In this document: positions 53,932 through 64,000 of the stretch, in pieces | How positions within the stretch are numbered: the stretch's first letter is position 1 | How the letters are laid out: each line of letters begins with the position of its first letter | From: Nocardia higoensis | GTDB taxonomy: Bacteria > Actinomycetota > Actinomycetes > Mycobacteriales > Mycobacteriaceae | Length of the DNA: 64,000 bases | Reading direction: 5' to 3' | Assembly: GCF_015477835.1 (NCBI RefSeq) | Contig: NZ_JADLQN010000001.1 | Span: 2,480,001 to 2,544,000, forward strand | The notes under the pieces: model-generated | The model's database searches: none | The model's input: only the letters and a program-made list of their open reading frames with translations | What the model was told of the DNA's origin: nothing | Made by a program: the position numbers and the translations under genes

Positions 53932-55092
53932 ATGGCTCGAGGACTGACAGCGGCACGGGTGCGACAAGATGTGGACGTGGTCGCCCGCGCGGGCCTCGAC
54001 CTGGAAACCTTCCTGCAGGAAGCCGTGGACTCGGTGGCGCGGGCGGTGCCGTGGGTCGGGGCGTGCGTGGGCACGCACGATCCGGCCACGCACATGCTGA
54101 CCAGCGCGCGCAAGTACGGCCACCTGCGGGATCGCAACAGTCACGATCACGAATTCGGGCTCATCGAGTACGGGACCGTGGAGCCGACGGCGTTCACCGA
54201 ACTGGCGCGCGCGCAGGTGCCCGCCGCGGCCGTGCACTTGATGACCGGCGGGTCGGTCGAGGAATCGGGCCGGATGGCGATGTTCATGAAGCCGCACTTC
54301 GATTTCGCGGACGAGGCCAGGCTGGTGTTCCGCGACGGCAACCAGGTGTGGGGCGCGATGGCGCTGTTCCGGGGCTCCGACGACCGGCCGTTCGACGCGG
54401 CCGAGGTGCAGTTCCTGGCGTCGCTGGCCGCGCCGTTCGCCCACGGGGTGCGTACCGGACTGCTCACCCGGCTGGCCGAGGGGTTGCCGCCGACCGCGGT
54501 CACCGGGCCCGCGGTGGTGATCGTCGGCGCGGACGACGAGATCGCGCAGATGAGCCTGGGCGCCGAACAACGGCTCGCCGACCTGAACTACGGCGCCGCG
54601 GGCTGCGACCCGCTGGCGGCGGTCTCGGCGCTGGTCGGCGCGGCCAGGCGTTACGGGCGCGGGGAGACACCGGTACCGCCGCGCTGCAGGCTGCGCACGG
54701 TGAGCGGGATGTGGCTGGTGTTGCACGCCGGGCCGTTGATCTCCCGCGACGGCCGGCAGGGCGAGGTCGTCATCACCATCGAGGAAGCGCGGCCGCCGGA
54801 GATCGTCTCGATCGTGGTCGCCGCCTACGGACTCTCGCCACGCGAACGCGACGTCGTGGCGCTGGTGCTGCAGGGCATCGACACCAAGGAGATCGCGGCC
54901 ACTCTGCACCTGTCGACCTACACCGTGCAGGACCATCTGAAATCGGTCTTCGACAAGGCGGGCGTGCGGTCCCGCCGCGAACTCATCTCCCGCGTCTACT
55001 TCGACCAGTACGTGCCGCGCATGGGTACCGACCTCTCGCCCGGCGGGTGGTTCACCGACGCCGCGGCGAGCAGTCAGCCGATGGGCGCCTGA
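53932..55092 (+). CDS. LuxR-family regulator with GAF-like sensor
   Basis: 386 residues. A central GAF/PAS-like region (~20-170 and 190-290) and a C-terminal LuxR HTH (LSPRERDVVALVLQGIDTKE, HLSTYTVQDHLKSVFDKAGV, ~300-355). The sensor ligand is unknown; the C-terminal DNA-binding helix and the palindromes upstream suggest that it controls the divergent FAD oxidase and itself. ATG 53932 follows ACAGGG; the upstream open frame is a shadow. Confidence 0.85.
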   Translation: MARGLTAARVRQDVDVVARAGLDLETFLQEAVDSVARAVPWVGACVGTHDPATHMLTSARKYGHLRDRNSHDHEFGLIEYGTVEPTAFTELARAQVPAAAVHLMTGGSVEESGRMAMFMKPHFDFADEARLVFRDGNQVWGAMALFRGSDDRPFDAAEVQFLASLAAPFAHGVRTGLLTRLAEGLPPTAVTGPAVVIVGADDEIAQMSLGAEQRLADLNYGAAGCDPLAAVSALVGAARRYGRGETPVPPRCRLRTVSGMWLVLHAGPLISRDGRQGEVVITIEEARPPEIVSIVVAAYGLSPRERDVVALVLQGIDTKEIAATLHLSTYTVQDHLKSVFDKAGVRSRRELISRVYFDQYVPRMGTDLSPGGWFTDAAASSQPMGA

Positions 55093-55153
55093 ACCGCGAT
55101 TCGGCCGCCGGCGGCAGGCGCGGAGCGAATCTCCGACGCCTGCCCGGCTCGAT

Positions 55154-57952
<2,799 letters not shown>

Positions 57953-58049
57953 GGGTCTTTTCAGTCCTCTGGTCGGGTGTCGGTTCGGTTCCCCCCACAG
58001 GCTCCGCCGAGTTCGGCGGAATCCGCGGCACGAACTCATGGTAGTCGCG

Positions 58050-58089
58050 CTACCTGGGCACAGTGCGACGCACTACCTCGGCACAGTGC
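58050..58089. repeat. 17-bp direct repeat, secA1 upstream region
   Basis: CTACCTGGGCACAGTGC (58050-58066) and CTACCTCGGCACAGTGC (58073-58089), 16 of 17 identical, 23 bp apart. They lie in the 285-bp gap between secA1 and the divergent WS/DGAT-like gene; otherwise that gap shows nothing. Confidence 0.7.
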
Positions 58090-58237
58090 TATGCAGGCGG
58101 GCGTCGGCTGTGATCGAATCGAAGCATCGCGCCACCGTAACGCCGCCGCCGCTCGCCTCGAGCCGGTGGCCGCGCCGAACGGTGTCGCGGTGACGAGCAG
58201 GTCGGGCGTCACCAGCATCGAAAGGAGCGGCTGCAGC

Positions 58238-59659
58238 GTGATCATCAGATTGACGCCTCAGGACGCGGCGTTCTACCGGCTGGAGTCGAGCAGCAATCCG
58301 ATTCACATCGGATCCCTGATGATCCTCACCGGTCCCGACCCCGGTGACGGCGGCTCGTCACCGGGGGTGGACTACGACAGCCTGGTCGAACTGGTGGAGA
58401 GCCGGTTGGCGCTGGTGCCGCGCTACCGCTGGAAGGTCCGCGAGATCCCGTTGTCGCTCGGCAAGCCGGTGTGGGTGGAGGACAGCAAGTTCGACATCAC
58501 CTATCACGTCCGCCGCTCCGCGCTACCCAGTCCGGGCACCGAGGAACAACTGCACGAGCTCGTCGCGCGGCTGGCTTCCCGGCCGTTGGATCAGAGCAGG
58601 CCGCTGTGGGAGATGTATCTCATCGAGGGGCTGGCGGGCGGACGCAGCGCGATCTTCACCAAGACGCACGCGGCTCTGGTCGACGGCGAGGAAGCGCTCG
58701 AGATCGGCCACGTCATCCTCGACACCAGCCCGTCGCCGCGCGAGCTGGCCGACGTCCCCTGGGAGCCGCTGCGCGAACCCACCGATGTCGAACTACTGGT
58801 CGGTGCGCTGTCCCGGCTGGCCGCCCGGCCGAGAGAGGCGATGACGGTGGCGCGCGAGCGCAGCTCGGAGGCGTTCGCGATGGTCGGGGCCGCGAGCCGC
58901 GCGCTGGACTCGGTGGTCTCGGCGGTGCGCGCGGTCGCGGTCGGCGCGCCGGACAGCCCGCTCAACGCGCCCACCTCACGGCATCGACGCTTCGCTGTGG
59001 CCGATACCGACCTGGCCGTCCACCGCAGGATTCGCAAGCACTTCGACTGTTCGCTCAACGACGTCATCCTGGCGGTGGTCACCGGGGCGTTGCGCAACTG
59101 GCTGCTCTCCCGCGGCGAAGGGCTGGTCGAGTCGACCACGCTGCGGGCGGTGGTGCCCATGTCGGTGTACATCGAGGGCGACGGCGCCGGGCAGCCCGCC
59201 CCGGCCAGCGAGGTGTCCTCCTTCCTGTTGGACTTGCCGGTGGGGGAACCGAATCCGGTGATCCGGTTGTCGCACATCGCGCACGCCAACGAGGCCAATA
59301 CCAGGTACCGGCGCGGCGTGCGAGCGCGCACGCTGGTGCATCTGTCGGGCTTCGCTCCGGCGAGCCTGCACGCGGTCAGCGTGCGGGCGGCGAGTACGTT
59401 CGCTGAACACACATTCAATCTGGTGATCACCAACGCACCGGGTCCGCAGCGGCCGATGTACGTCGGCGGCGCGCGGATGCTGGAGATGTACGCGGTGTCG
59501 CCGCTGCTGCGCAATCAGGCCTCGAGCATCGGGATCACGTCCTACGACGGGCGGGTCTTCTACGGGCTCAACGGCGATCGCGAGGCGATGGCCGATATCG
59601 GCGTCCTGGCGGCCGCGGTGCACGAATCCTTGGAGGAGATGCTCGGTGCCTGTGCCTGA
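58238..59659 (+). CDS. Wax ester synthase/diacylglycerol acyltransferase-like protein, altered active site
   Basis: 473 residues of the actinobacterial WS/DGAT family (acyl-CoA to diacylglycerol or alcohol). Typical blocks: RLTPQDAAFYRLES start, PLWEMYLIEGL, and FNLVITNAPGPQRPMYVGGA. The catalytic HHxxxDG motif reads HAALVDG in FTKTHAALVDGEEA: the second His, thought to be catalytic, is Ala. Activity may therefore be lost or changed. GTG 58238 follows AAAGGAG. It overlaps the next gene's start by 14 bp. Confidence 0.85.
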   Translation: MIIRLTPQDAAFYRLESSSNPIHIGSLMILTGPDPGDGGSSPGVDYDSLVELVESRLALVPRYRWKVREIPLSLGKPVWVEDSKFDITYHVRRSALPSPGTEEQLHELVARLASRPLDQSRPLWEMYLIEGLAGGRSAIFTKTHAALVDGEEALEIGHVILDTSPSPRELADVPWEPLREPTDVELLVGALSRLAARPREAMTVARERSSEAFAMVGAASRALDSVVSAVRAVAVGAPDSPLNAPTSRHRRFAVADTDLAVHRRIRKHFDCSLNDVILAVVTGALRNWLLSRGEGLVESTTLRAVVPMSVYIEGDGAGQPAPASEVSSFLLDLPVGEPNPVIRLSHIAHANEANTRYRRGVRARTLVHLSGFAPASLHAVSVRAASTFAEHTFNLVITNAPGPQRPMYVGGARMLEMYAVSPLLRNQASSIGITSYDGRVFYGLNGDREAMADIGVLAAAVHESLEEMLGACA

Positions 59660-60263
59660 CAGGAACTCGCCCGACACGAACGTTCTGCGGGTCTACGTGC
59701 CCGTGACGGTGCCGATGCTGCGCCGGCTGCTCGCCGAGCGCGAGATCTTCCCGCCCGGCGGCACCGCGTTCGCGGTGACCCCCGCGCTGCGCGAGGCCTA
59801 CGCCTCCGGCGACGACGAGGAACTGGCCGAGGTGGCCATGGCGGAAGCCGCGCGCGCCGCACTGCGGTTGATCGCCGCCGAACGCGAGGATTTCACCGAC
59901 TCGGTGGAGGAAGCCCTCGAGCCCTCCGGCGACGCCGACGCGCCCCCGGCGCCCGGCTCGGGTATGCACGGCGGCCCGGTGTACCGGCGGGCGGTGCTCG
60001 CGGCCGACGTGTCCGGGGCGAAGCTGCGACCGGACCTCGACGACGCGGTGGTCAAGCTCTCCGGGCCGATCCCCTACGACCGGATCGCCTCGGTGCACGT
60101 CGACCTGGCCGAGGCCGAGCCGGAGGTGGCCAAGGCGGTGGACGTGATCGACGCCGCCGATCTCGGCGACGAAGATGCCGAATTCGTGCTCGGCGACGCC
60201 GAGGACCACCAGTTGGCCTGGTATGCCAACCAGGAGCTCGCCTTCCTCGTGGAGCTGCTCTGA
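59646..60263 (+). CDS. DUF6912 conserved actinobacterial protein (Rv3231c-like)
   Basis: 205 residues, function unknown. Opening VLRVYVPVTVPMLRRLLAERE and the closing DHQLAWYANQELAFLVELL mark the family; a central stretch of ~25 residues (EPSGDADAPPAPGSGMHG) is disordered. Start GTG 59646 lies within the WS/DGAT-like gene's last codons, preceded by GGAGGAG, so they are coupled. Next gene order (reductase, desaturase) follows Rv3231c-Rv3230c-Rv3229c. Confidence 0.8.
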   Translation: MPVPDRNSPDTNVLRVYVPVTVPMLRRLLAEREIFPPGGTAFAVTPALREAYASGDDEELAEVAMAEAARAALRLIAAEREDFTDSVEEALEPSGDADAPPAPGSGMHGGPVYRRAVLAADVSGAKLRPDLDDAVVKLSGPIPYDRIASVHVDLAEAEPEVAKAVDVIDAADLGDEDAEFVLGDAEDHQLAWYANQELAFLVELL

Positions 60264-60302
60264 GGGTGGAGCTGCTCTGAGGGGGGTGGAGCTGCTCTGA
60301 GG
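60249..60302. repeat. Triplicated 17-bp element at the DUF6912 stop
   Basis: GTGGAGCTGCTCTGAGG at 60249-60265, 60266-60282 and 60286-60302. The first copy contains the gene's last codons and its TGA; the other two are untranslated duplicates of the same end. Confidence 0.85.
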
Positions 60303-60341
60303 CGGTAGCGCTGCTCCGATCCGCGTCCGGCCGAGCATGTC

Positions 60342-60353
60342 GTTGCCGGCAAC
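60342..60353. promoter_or_regulatory. Perfect palindrome GTTGCCGGCAAC
   Basis: A 12-bp perfect palindrome 212 bp before the reductase start. Candidate operator; a GGTTACC partial palindrome follows at once (60354-60360). Confidence 0.4.
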
Positions 60354-60400
60354 GGTTACCGAAGGCTCCCGCTGGGAGTGCCAACAGCTCTTCCCCCGAT

Positions 60401-60419
60401 CAACCTACGATGCCGTAAC
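60401..60419 (+). promoter_or_regulatory. Shared upstream box, reductase copy
   Basis: CAACCTACGATGCCGTAAC matches 16 of 19 bases of a box before the desaturase at 63204 (63166-63184). Located 146 bp upstream of the reductase ATG. Possible common regulator site for desaturation genes. Confidence 0.5.
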
Positions 60420-60565
60420 CTGACAGTGAGCGGGCCCGCCCCCGGGCGGCGCAACCGCACGCAGACTTCTGCGACCGCGAGCCGGTCGGCGTTCGCCCCT
60501 GCGGCGAACACGGCTTCAGCGACGACAACACCGCGACGACCGAACAGAAAGACGAAACAGCGCCG

Positions 60566-61702
60566 ATGGTTCTGAAGAATGTCCGTGACTGGCTGGAGGC
60601 GCCCGCGGCGAATGTCGCCGAGCGCGGAGGCCGGCTCAATGTGCTGCGCGGCGCCGTCGCCCGGGTCACCACCCCCCTGCTGCCCGACGACTATCTGCAC
60701 CTGGCCAATCCGCTGTGGTCGGCGCGCGAACTGCGTGGGCGCATCGTCGACGTGCGCAAGGAGACCGCGGACTCCGCGACCATCGTCATCCGGCCGGGCT
60801 GGGGTTTCGACTTCACCTATCAGCCGGGTCAGTACATCGGCATCGGCCTGCTGGTGGACGGTCGCTGGCACTGGCGTTCCTACTCGCTGACCTGCCCGCC
60901 GAACTGGAGCTCGCCCGAGCACGGCGGCAAGAAGGTCATCTCCATCGCGGTCAAGGCGATGCCGGAGGGCTTCCTGTCCAGCCACCTCGTCGGCGGCGTG
61001 CGGCCGGGCACCATCGTGCGTCTGCAGACCCCGCAGGGCGGTTTCGTCATGCCTTCCCCGCCCCCGCCGAAAGTGCTGTTCCTGACCGCGGGCAGCGGCA
61101 TCACCCCGGTGATGTCGATGCTGCGCGCGATGGACCGCCGCGACGGCATCGCCGACGTGGCGCACCTGCACTCCGCGCGGTCGGAGCAGGACGTGATGTT
61201 CGCCGCCGAGCTGCGCGCGCTGCACGAGAAGCATCCCGGCTTCGCCTCGCATCTGCGGCTGACCGCGGAGCAGGGCAAGTTCGCCCTGGCCGATCTCGAC
61301 ACCGAGTTCCCGGACTGGCGCGACCGCGAGACCTGGGCATGCGGGCCCGCGGCGATGCTCGACGAGATCGAGAAGCACTGGCAGGCCGCGGGCCTGTCGG
61401 CGAAGCTGCACGTGGAGCGTTTCGAGATCGAACGTTCGGCGGTCGGCGAGGGCGGCACGGTCACCTTCGGCAAGTCCGGGCGCAGCGTCGAAGCCGACGG
61501 CGCGACCAGTCTGCTGGAAGCGGGCGAGTCGGCCGGTGTGCAGATGCCGTTCGGTTGCCGGATGGGCATCTGCCAGACCTGTGTGGTGACGGTGGCCGAG
61601 GGCCACGCACGCGACCTGCGCAACGGCGACGAACGCCGGGCCGGCGACAAGGTGCAGACCTGCATCTCCGCGGCGGCCGGCGACTGCACGCTCGATATCT
61701 GA
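60566..61702 (+). CDS. Ferredoxin reductase, stearoyl-CoA desaturase partner (Rv3230c-like)
   Basis: 378 residues: an N-terminal ~50-residue helix, FNR-type flavin domain ([11 protein letters not shown]), NADPH region ([25 protein letters not shown]) and a C-terminal [2Fe-2S] ferredoxin ([11 protein letters not shown], with the fourth Cys in VQTCISAA). Homologous to M. tuberculosis Rv3230c, which supplies electrons to the DesA3 stearoyl-CoA delta-9 desaturase. The desaturase follows 50 bp later. ATG 60566 is the start. Confidence 0.92.
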   Translation: MVLKNVRDWLEAPAANVAERGGRLNVLRGAVARVTTPLLPDDYLHLANPLWSARELRGRIVDVRKETADSATIVIRPGWGFDFTYQPGQYIGIGLLVDGRWHWRSYSLTCPPNWSSPEHGGKKVISIAVKAMPEGFLSSHLVGGVRPGTIVRLQTPQGGFVMPSPPPPKVLFLTAGSGITPVMSMLRAMDRRDGIADVAHLHSARSEQDVMFAAELRALHEKHPGFASHLRLTAEQGKFALADLDTEFPDWRDRETWACGPAAMLDEIEKHWQAAGLSAKLHVERFEIERSAVGEGGTVTFGKSGRSVEADGATSLLEAGESAGVQMPFGCRMGICQTCVVTVAEGHARDLRNGDERRAGDKVQTCISAAAGDCTLDI

Positions 61703-61752
61703 GCCTCCGCGTACCCTCGACAGCAACGTCCAGCCACAGAAGGGACTGGCCG

Positions 61753-63093
61753 GTGGCCATCACCGATATCCAAGCTTTCTCCCACCTCACGACCACCGAC
61801 ATCGAAGCACTCGGCCACGAGCTCGACACGATTCGCCGCTCGGTGGAGCAGTCACGTGGCGAGCGTGACGCGAAGTACATCCGCCGCACCATCGCCGCCC
61901 AGCGCGGACTCGAGGTGGCGGCCAGGGCCGTGCTGTTCGGCAGCCGCAATCGGTGGGCTTGGCTCGCGGGAACCGCGATGCTCTCGGTCGCCAAGATCAT
62001 CGAGAACATGGAGCTGGGCCATAACATCAGCCATGGTCAATGGGACTGGATGAACGATCCCGAGATCCACTCCGGCACCTGGGAGTGGGATATGACCGGC
62101 CCTTCGGCGCAGTGGCGGCGCGCGCACAACTACTCCCATCACACCTACACGAATGTGCTGGGCAAGGACGAGGACCTCGGCTTCGGCATCCTGCGTATGA
62201 CCAGGGACGAGCCGTGGCGGCCGATCAATCTGGCGCAGCCGGTGGCCAATCTGATCCTGGCGGCCACCTTCGAGTGGGGCATCGCCTTGCACGACTGGGA
62301 CATCGAGAAGCAGCTCTCGAACACTCCGCGTCGGCAGCTCCTCTCACCACCGAACCGGGAATTCGCCCGCAAGATCCGCCGTCAGGTCGCCAAGGATTTC
62401 GTCATCTATCCGGCGTTGACCGGACCGGCCTGGAAGTCGACGCTCAAGGCGAACGCCACCGCCAACCTGGTCCGCAATCTCTGGGCATACGCGGTGATCT
62501 TCTGCGGGCATTTCCCCGACGGCGCGGAGAAGTTCACCACCGAACAGCTCGAGGGCGAGACGCAGTCCGAGTGGTACCTGCGCCAGATGCTGGGCAGCGC
62601 GAATTTCGACGCCGGTCCCGTGATGGCGTTCATGAGCGGCAACCTCTGCTACCAGATCGAGCATCATCTGTTCCCGGATCTGCCGAGCAATCGGTATCCC
62701 GAGATCGCCGAGCGGGTGCGCGAACTCTGTGACAAGTACGACCTGCCCTACACCACCGGATCCCTGGGCAAGCAATACCTGCTGGCATTCCGCACCATTC
62801 ACAAGCTGGCGCTGCCCGACCGCTTCCTCAAGCGCACCGCCGACGACGCGCCGGAAACCTCGTCCGAGCGCAAATTCGCCGGTATCACGTTGCCGCACAC
62901 CGAACGCTGGGGCGAGCACAATCGACTGATCACCGACCCGGTGACCGGACAGCGGCGTGGGCTGCGATCGGCCATCCAGGAAGCCAAGATCGTGCTCGAG
63001 GAGAAGGCGCGCTCCGAAAAGCAGATGCTGCGGGAGAAGAAAGCCGCATTGAAGGAGCTCAAGCGCTCCAGGATGCGCGCCCGCCGCAGCTGA
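61753..63093 (+). CDS. desA3: Acyl-CoA (stearoyl-CoA delta-9) desaturase, DesA3-like
   Basis: 446 residues, membrane di-iron desaturase. His boxes HNISH (90-94), HNYSHH (125-130) and QIEHH (~302-306). Long basic C-terminal tail (~385-446, KLALPDRFLKR... KKAALKELKRSRMRARRS). In M. tuberculosis DesA3 makes oleoyl-CoA using the Rv3230c reductase, encoded next to it as here. GTG 61753 follows AGAAGGGA. A paralogue starts at 63204. Confidence 0.92.
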   Translation: MAITDIQAFSHLTTTDIEALGHELDTIRRSVEQSRGERDAKYIRRTIAAQRGLEVAARAVLFGSRNRWAWLAGTAMLSVAKIIENMELGHNISHGQWDWMNDPEIHSGTWEWDMTGPSAQWRRAHNYSHHTYTNVLGKDEDLGFGILRMTRDEPWRPINLAQPVANLILAATFEWGIALHDWDIEKQLSNTPRRQLLSPPNREFARKIRRQVAKDFVIYPALTGPAWKSTLKANATANLVRNLWAYAVIFCGHFPDGAEKFTTEQLEGETQSEWYLRQMLGSANFDAGPVMAFMSGNLCYQIEHHLFPDLPSNRYPEIAERVRELCDKYDLPYTTGSLGKQYLLAFRTIHKLALPDRFLKRTADDAPETSSERKFAGITLPHTERWGEHNRLITDPVTGQRRGLRSAIQEAKIVLEEKARSEKQMLREKKAALKELKRSRMRARRS

Positions 63094-63119
63094 ATTACCA
63101 TGCCCCGACCGCGAATACA

Positions 63120-63158
63120 ATGCGGGATTTGCCACAGCCGGATGCGGGATCTGCCACA
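63120..63158 (+). promoter_or_regulatory. Two 17-bp direct repeats before the second desaturase
   Basis: ATGCGGGATTTGCCACA (63120-63136) and ATGCGGGATCTGCCACA (63142-63158), 16 of 17 identical, 22 bp apart (about two helical turns). A regulator could bind both on one face of the DNA. Confidence 0.55.
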
Positions 63159-63165
63159 CATCCGA

Positions 63166-63184
63166 CAACCTACGCTCTCGTAAC
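63166..63184 (+). promoter_or_regulatory. Shared upstream box, second desaturase copy
   Basis: CAACCTACGCTCTCGTAAC, 16 of 19 identical to the box at 60401-60419. It ends 19 bp before the ATG at 63204, so it must overlap the promoter; TACTGT (63191-63196) could be the -10 of a leaderless transcript. Confidence 0.5.
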
Positions 63185-63203
63185 TTACGGTACTGTAACC
63201 ACC

Positions 63204-64000
63204 ATGGCGATCTCGGATGTCAAGGAGTACGCGCACCTCACCGAGGCCGATGTAGAGGCCCTCGGTGCGGAGTTCGACGCGATTCGACGGGAAATCGAAA
63301 GTTCGCGCGGCGAATCGGACGCGCGCTATATCCGCAATGTCATCAGGCTGCAACGTGGCCTCGAGATCAGCGGTCGCGCGGTCCTTTTCGCCAGCCCGCT
63401 GCCGCCCGCGTGGCTGGCAGGCGCGGCATTGCTGGGCGTGGCCAAGATCATCGAGAACATGGAGATCGGTCACAATGTGATGCACGGCCAGTGGGACTGG
63501 ATGAACGACCCGGAAATCCATTCCAGCACATGGGAATGGGACAACACCGACCCGTCCAAGCACTGGAAGCACACCCACAACTACCTGCACCACAAGTACA
63601 CGAATGTGCTCGGCATGGACGACGACATCGGCTACGGCCTGCTGCGCGTCACCCGCGACCAGCGCTGGAAGCCGTTCAACCTCGGTAACCCGGTCTACAA
63701 CCTGATCCTGCAGCTGCTGTTCCAGTACGGCGTCGCGATCCAGCATCTGGAACTGGGCAAGGTGGCCACCGGCCGTATCAAGCCCGGCACGCCCGAGCGC
63801 GCGGAATTCGAGCGCAAGCGCTCGGAGGTGCTCGAGAAGGTCGGCAGGCAGGTCCTCAAGGACTACGTGATCTTCCCGGCGCTGACCGGCCCGGCGTTCT
63901 TCTCCACGCTCACCGCGAATATGACCGCGAACGTGATCCGCAATGTCTGGTCCAACGCGATCATCTTCTGCGGCCACTTCCCCGACGGCGCGGAGAAATT
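63204..64000 (+). CDS. Acyl-CoA desaturase paralogue, 3' end outside the window
   Basis: 265 codons visible. Close paralogue of the protein at 61753: HNVMH (90-94), HNYLHH (125-130), and the same MEIGHNVMHGQWDWMNDPEIHS stretch, interrupted by substitutions; the QIEHH box lies beyond the edge. ATG 63204 has no ribosome-binding site and is likely translated from a leaderless mRNA. It has its own upstream sites, so it is regulated separately from the reductase/DesA3 pair. It may desaturate at another position or chain length. Confidence 0.92.
   Translation, partial: MAISDVKEYAHLTEADVEALGAEFDAIRREIESSRGESDARYIRNVIRLQRGLEISGRAVLFASPLPPAWLAGAALLGVAKIIENMEIGHNVMHGQWDWMNDPEIHSSTWEWDNTDPSKHWKHTHNYLHHKYTNVLGMDDDIGYGLLRVTRDQRWKPFNLGNPVYNLILQLLFQYGVAIQHLELGKVATGRIKPGTPERAEFERKRSEVLEKVGRQVLKDYVIFPALTGPAFFSTLTANMTANVIRNVWSNAIIFCGHFPDGAEK

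Noticed and set aside
58238..59659. Pseudogene call for the WS/DGAT-like gene
   Set aside because: The frame is intact over 473 codons with conserved blocks on both sides; only one catalytic residue differs, so it is kept as a gene.

Overview
The window is high-GC actinobacterial DNA from a mycolic-acid-type genome, most probably Nocardia or a close relative. This is inferred from GTG/TTG start use, the WhiB1, SigH/RshA, PdtaS and FasR set, and a gene order that, from memory, follows the M. tuberculosis Rv3205c-Rv3240c block: moeZ, DUF3152, fasR, DUF3107, ferritin-like, rhlE-type helicase, Rv3212-like, DAG kinase, whiB1, pdtaS, biotinyl carrier, rshA-sigH, ybaK-like, SRAP, aroA, rsgA, DUF6912-like, desA3-type reductase/desaturase, secA1. 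No rRNA, tRNA, CRISPR, IS element or phage was recognised.

Layout. 1-5.9 kb: nitrate/nitrite assimilation (nirB, cut by the left edge, a narK on the same strand, then a GntR regulator and a second narK). 6.2-19.5 kb: conserved housekeeping genes, including MoeZ, FasR, a DEAD-box helicase with a very long repeated tail, and endonuclease V. 19.6-24.5 kb: signalling and stress genes (lipid kinase, WhiB1 behind two Crp-like sites, PdtaS, a biotinyl carrier, a 24-codon ribosomal protein gene, RshA/SigH with a SigH-type autopromoter). 24.5-33.4 kb: YbaK-like deacylase, SRAP peptidase, aldehyde dehydrogenase, aroA, rsgA, glutamate dehydrogenase and small secreted proteins.

33.3-46 kb is more accessory: a fatty-acid desaturase, a DUF2797 protein, two TetR-controlled divergent loci (SDR plus unknown protein; and a four-gene hydrolase/reductase/Baeyer-Villiger monooxygenase/SDR operon), a UDG-fold protein and a His-rich membrane protein. 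Both TetR loci carry clear palindromic operators.

46.1-52.3 kb is the most unusual stretch: an HTH-N6-adenine methyltransferase-specificity fusion, transcribed divergently from a short His-rich gene and a VWA/PP2C/membrane-kinase triad of the TerY-P type. The divergent promoter lies inside nested inverted repeats. No nuclease is visible, so a phospho-signalling and DNA-modification stress or defence module is a hypothesis.

52.3-64 kb: FAD oxidase and LuxR regulator around paired palindromes, secA1, a WS/DGAT-like protein with an altered active-site motif, a DUF6912 protein, and a ferredoxin-reductase/acyl-desaturase electron-transfer system followed by a second desaturase cut by the right edge. 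The reductase and the second desaturase share an upstream sequence box.

Start codons were chosen by ribosome-binding site, overlap and family length. All family assignments rest on motifs read by eye, without database searches.
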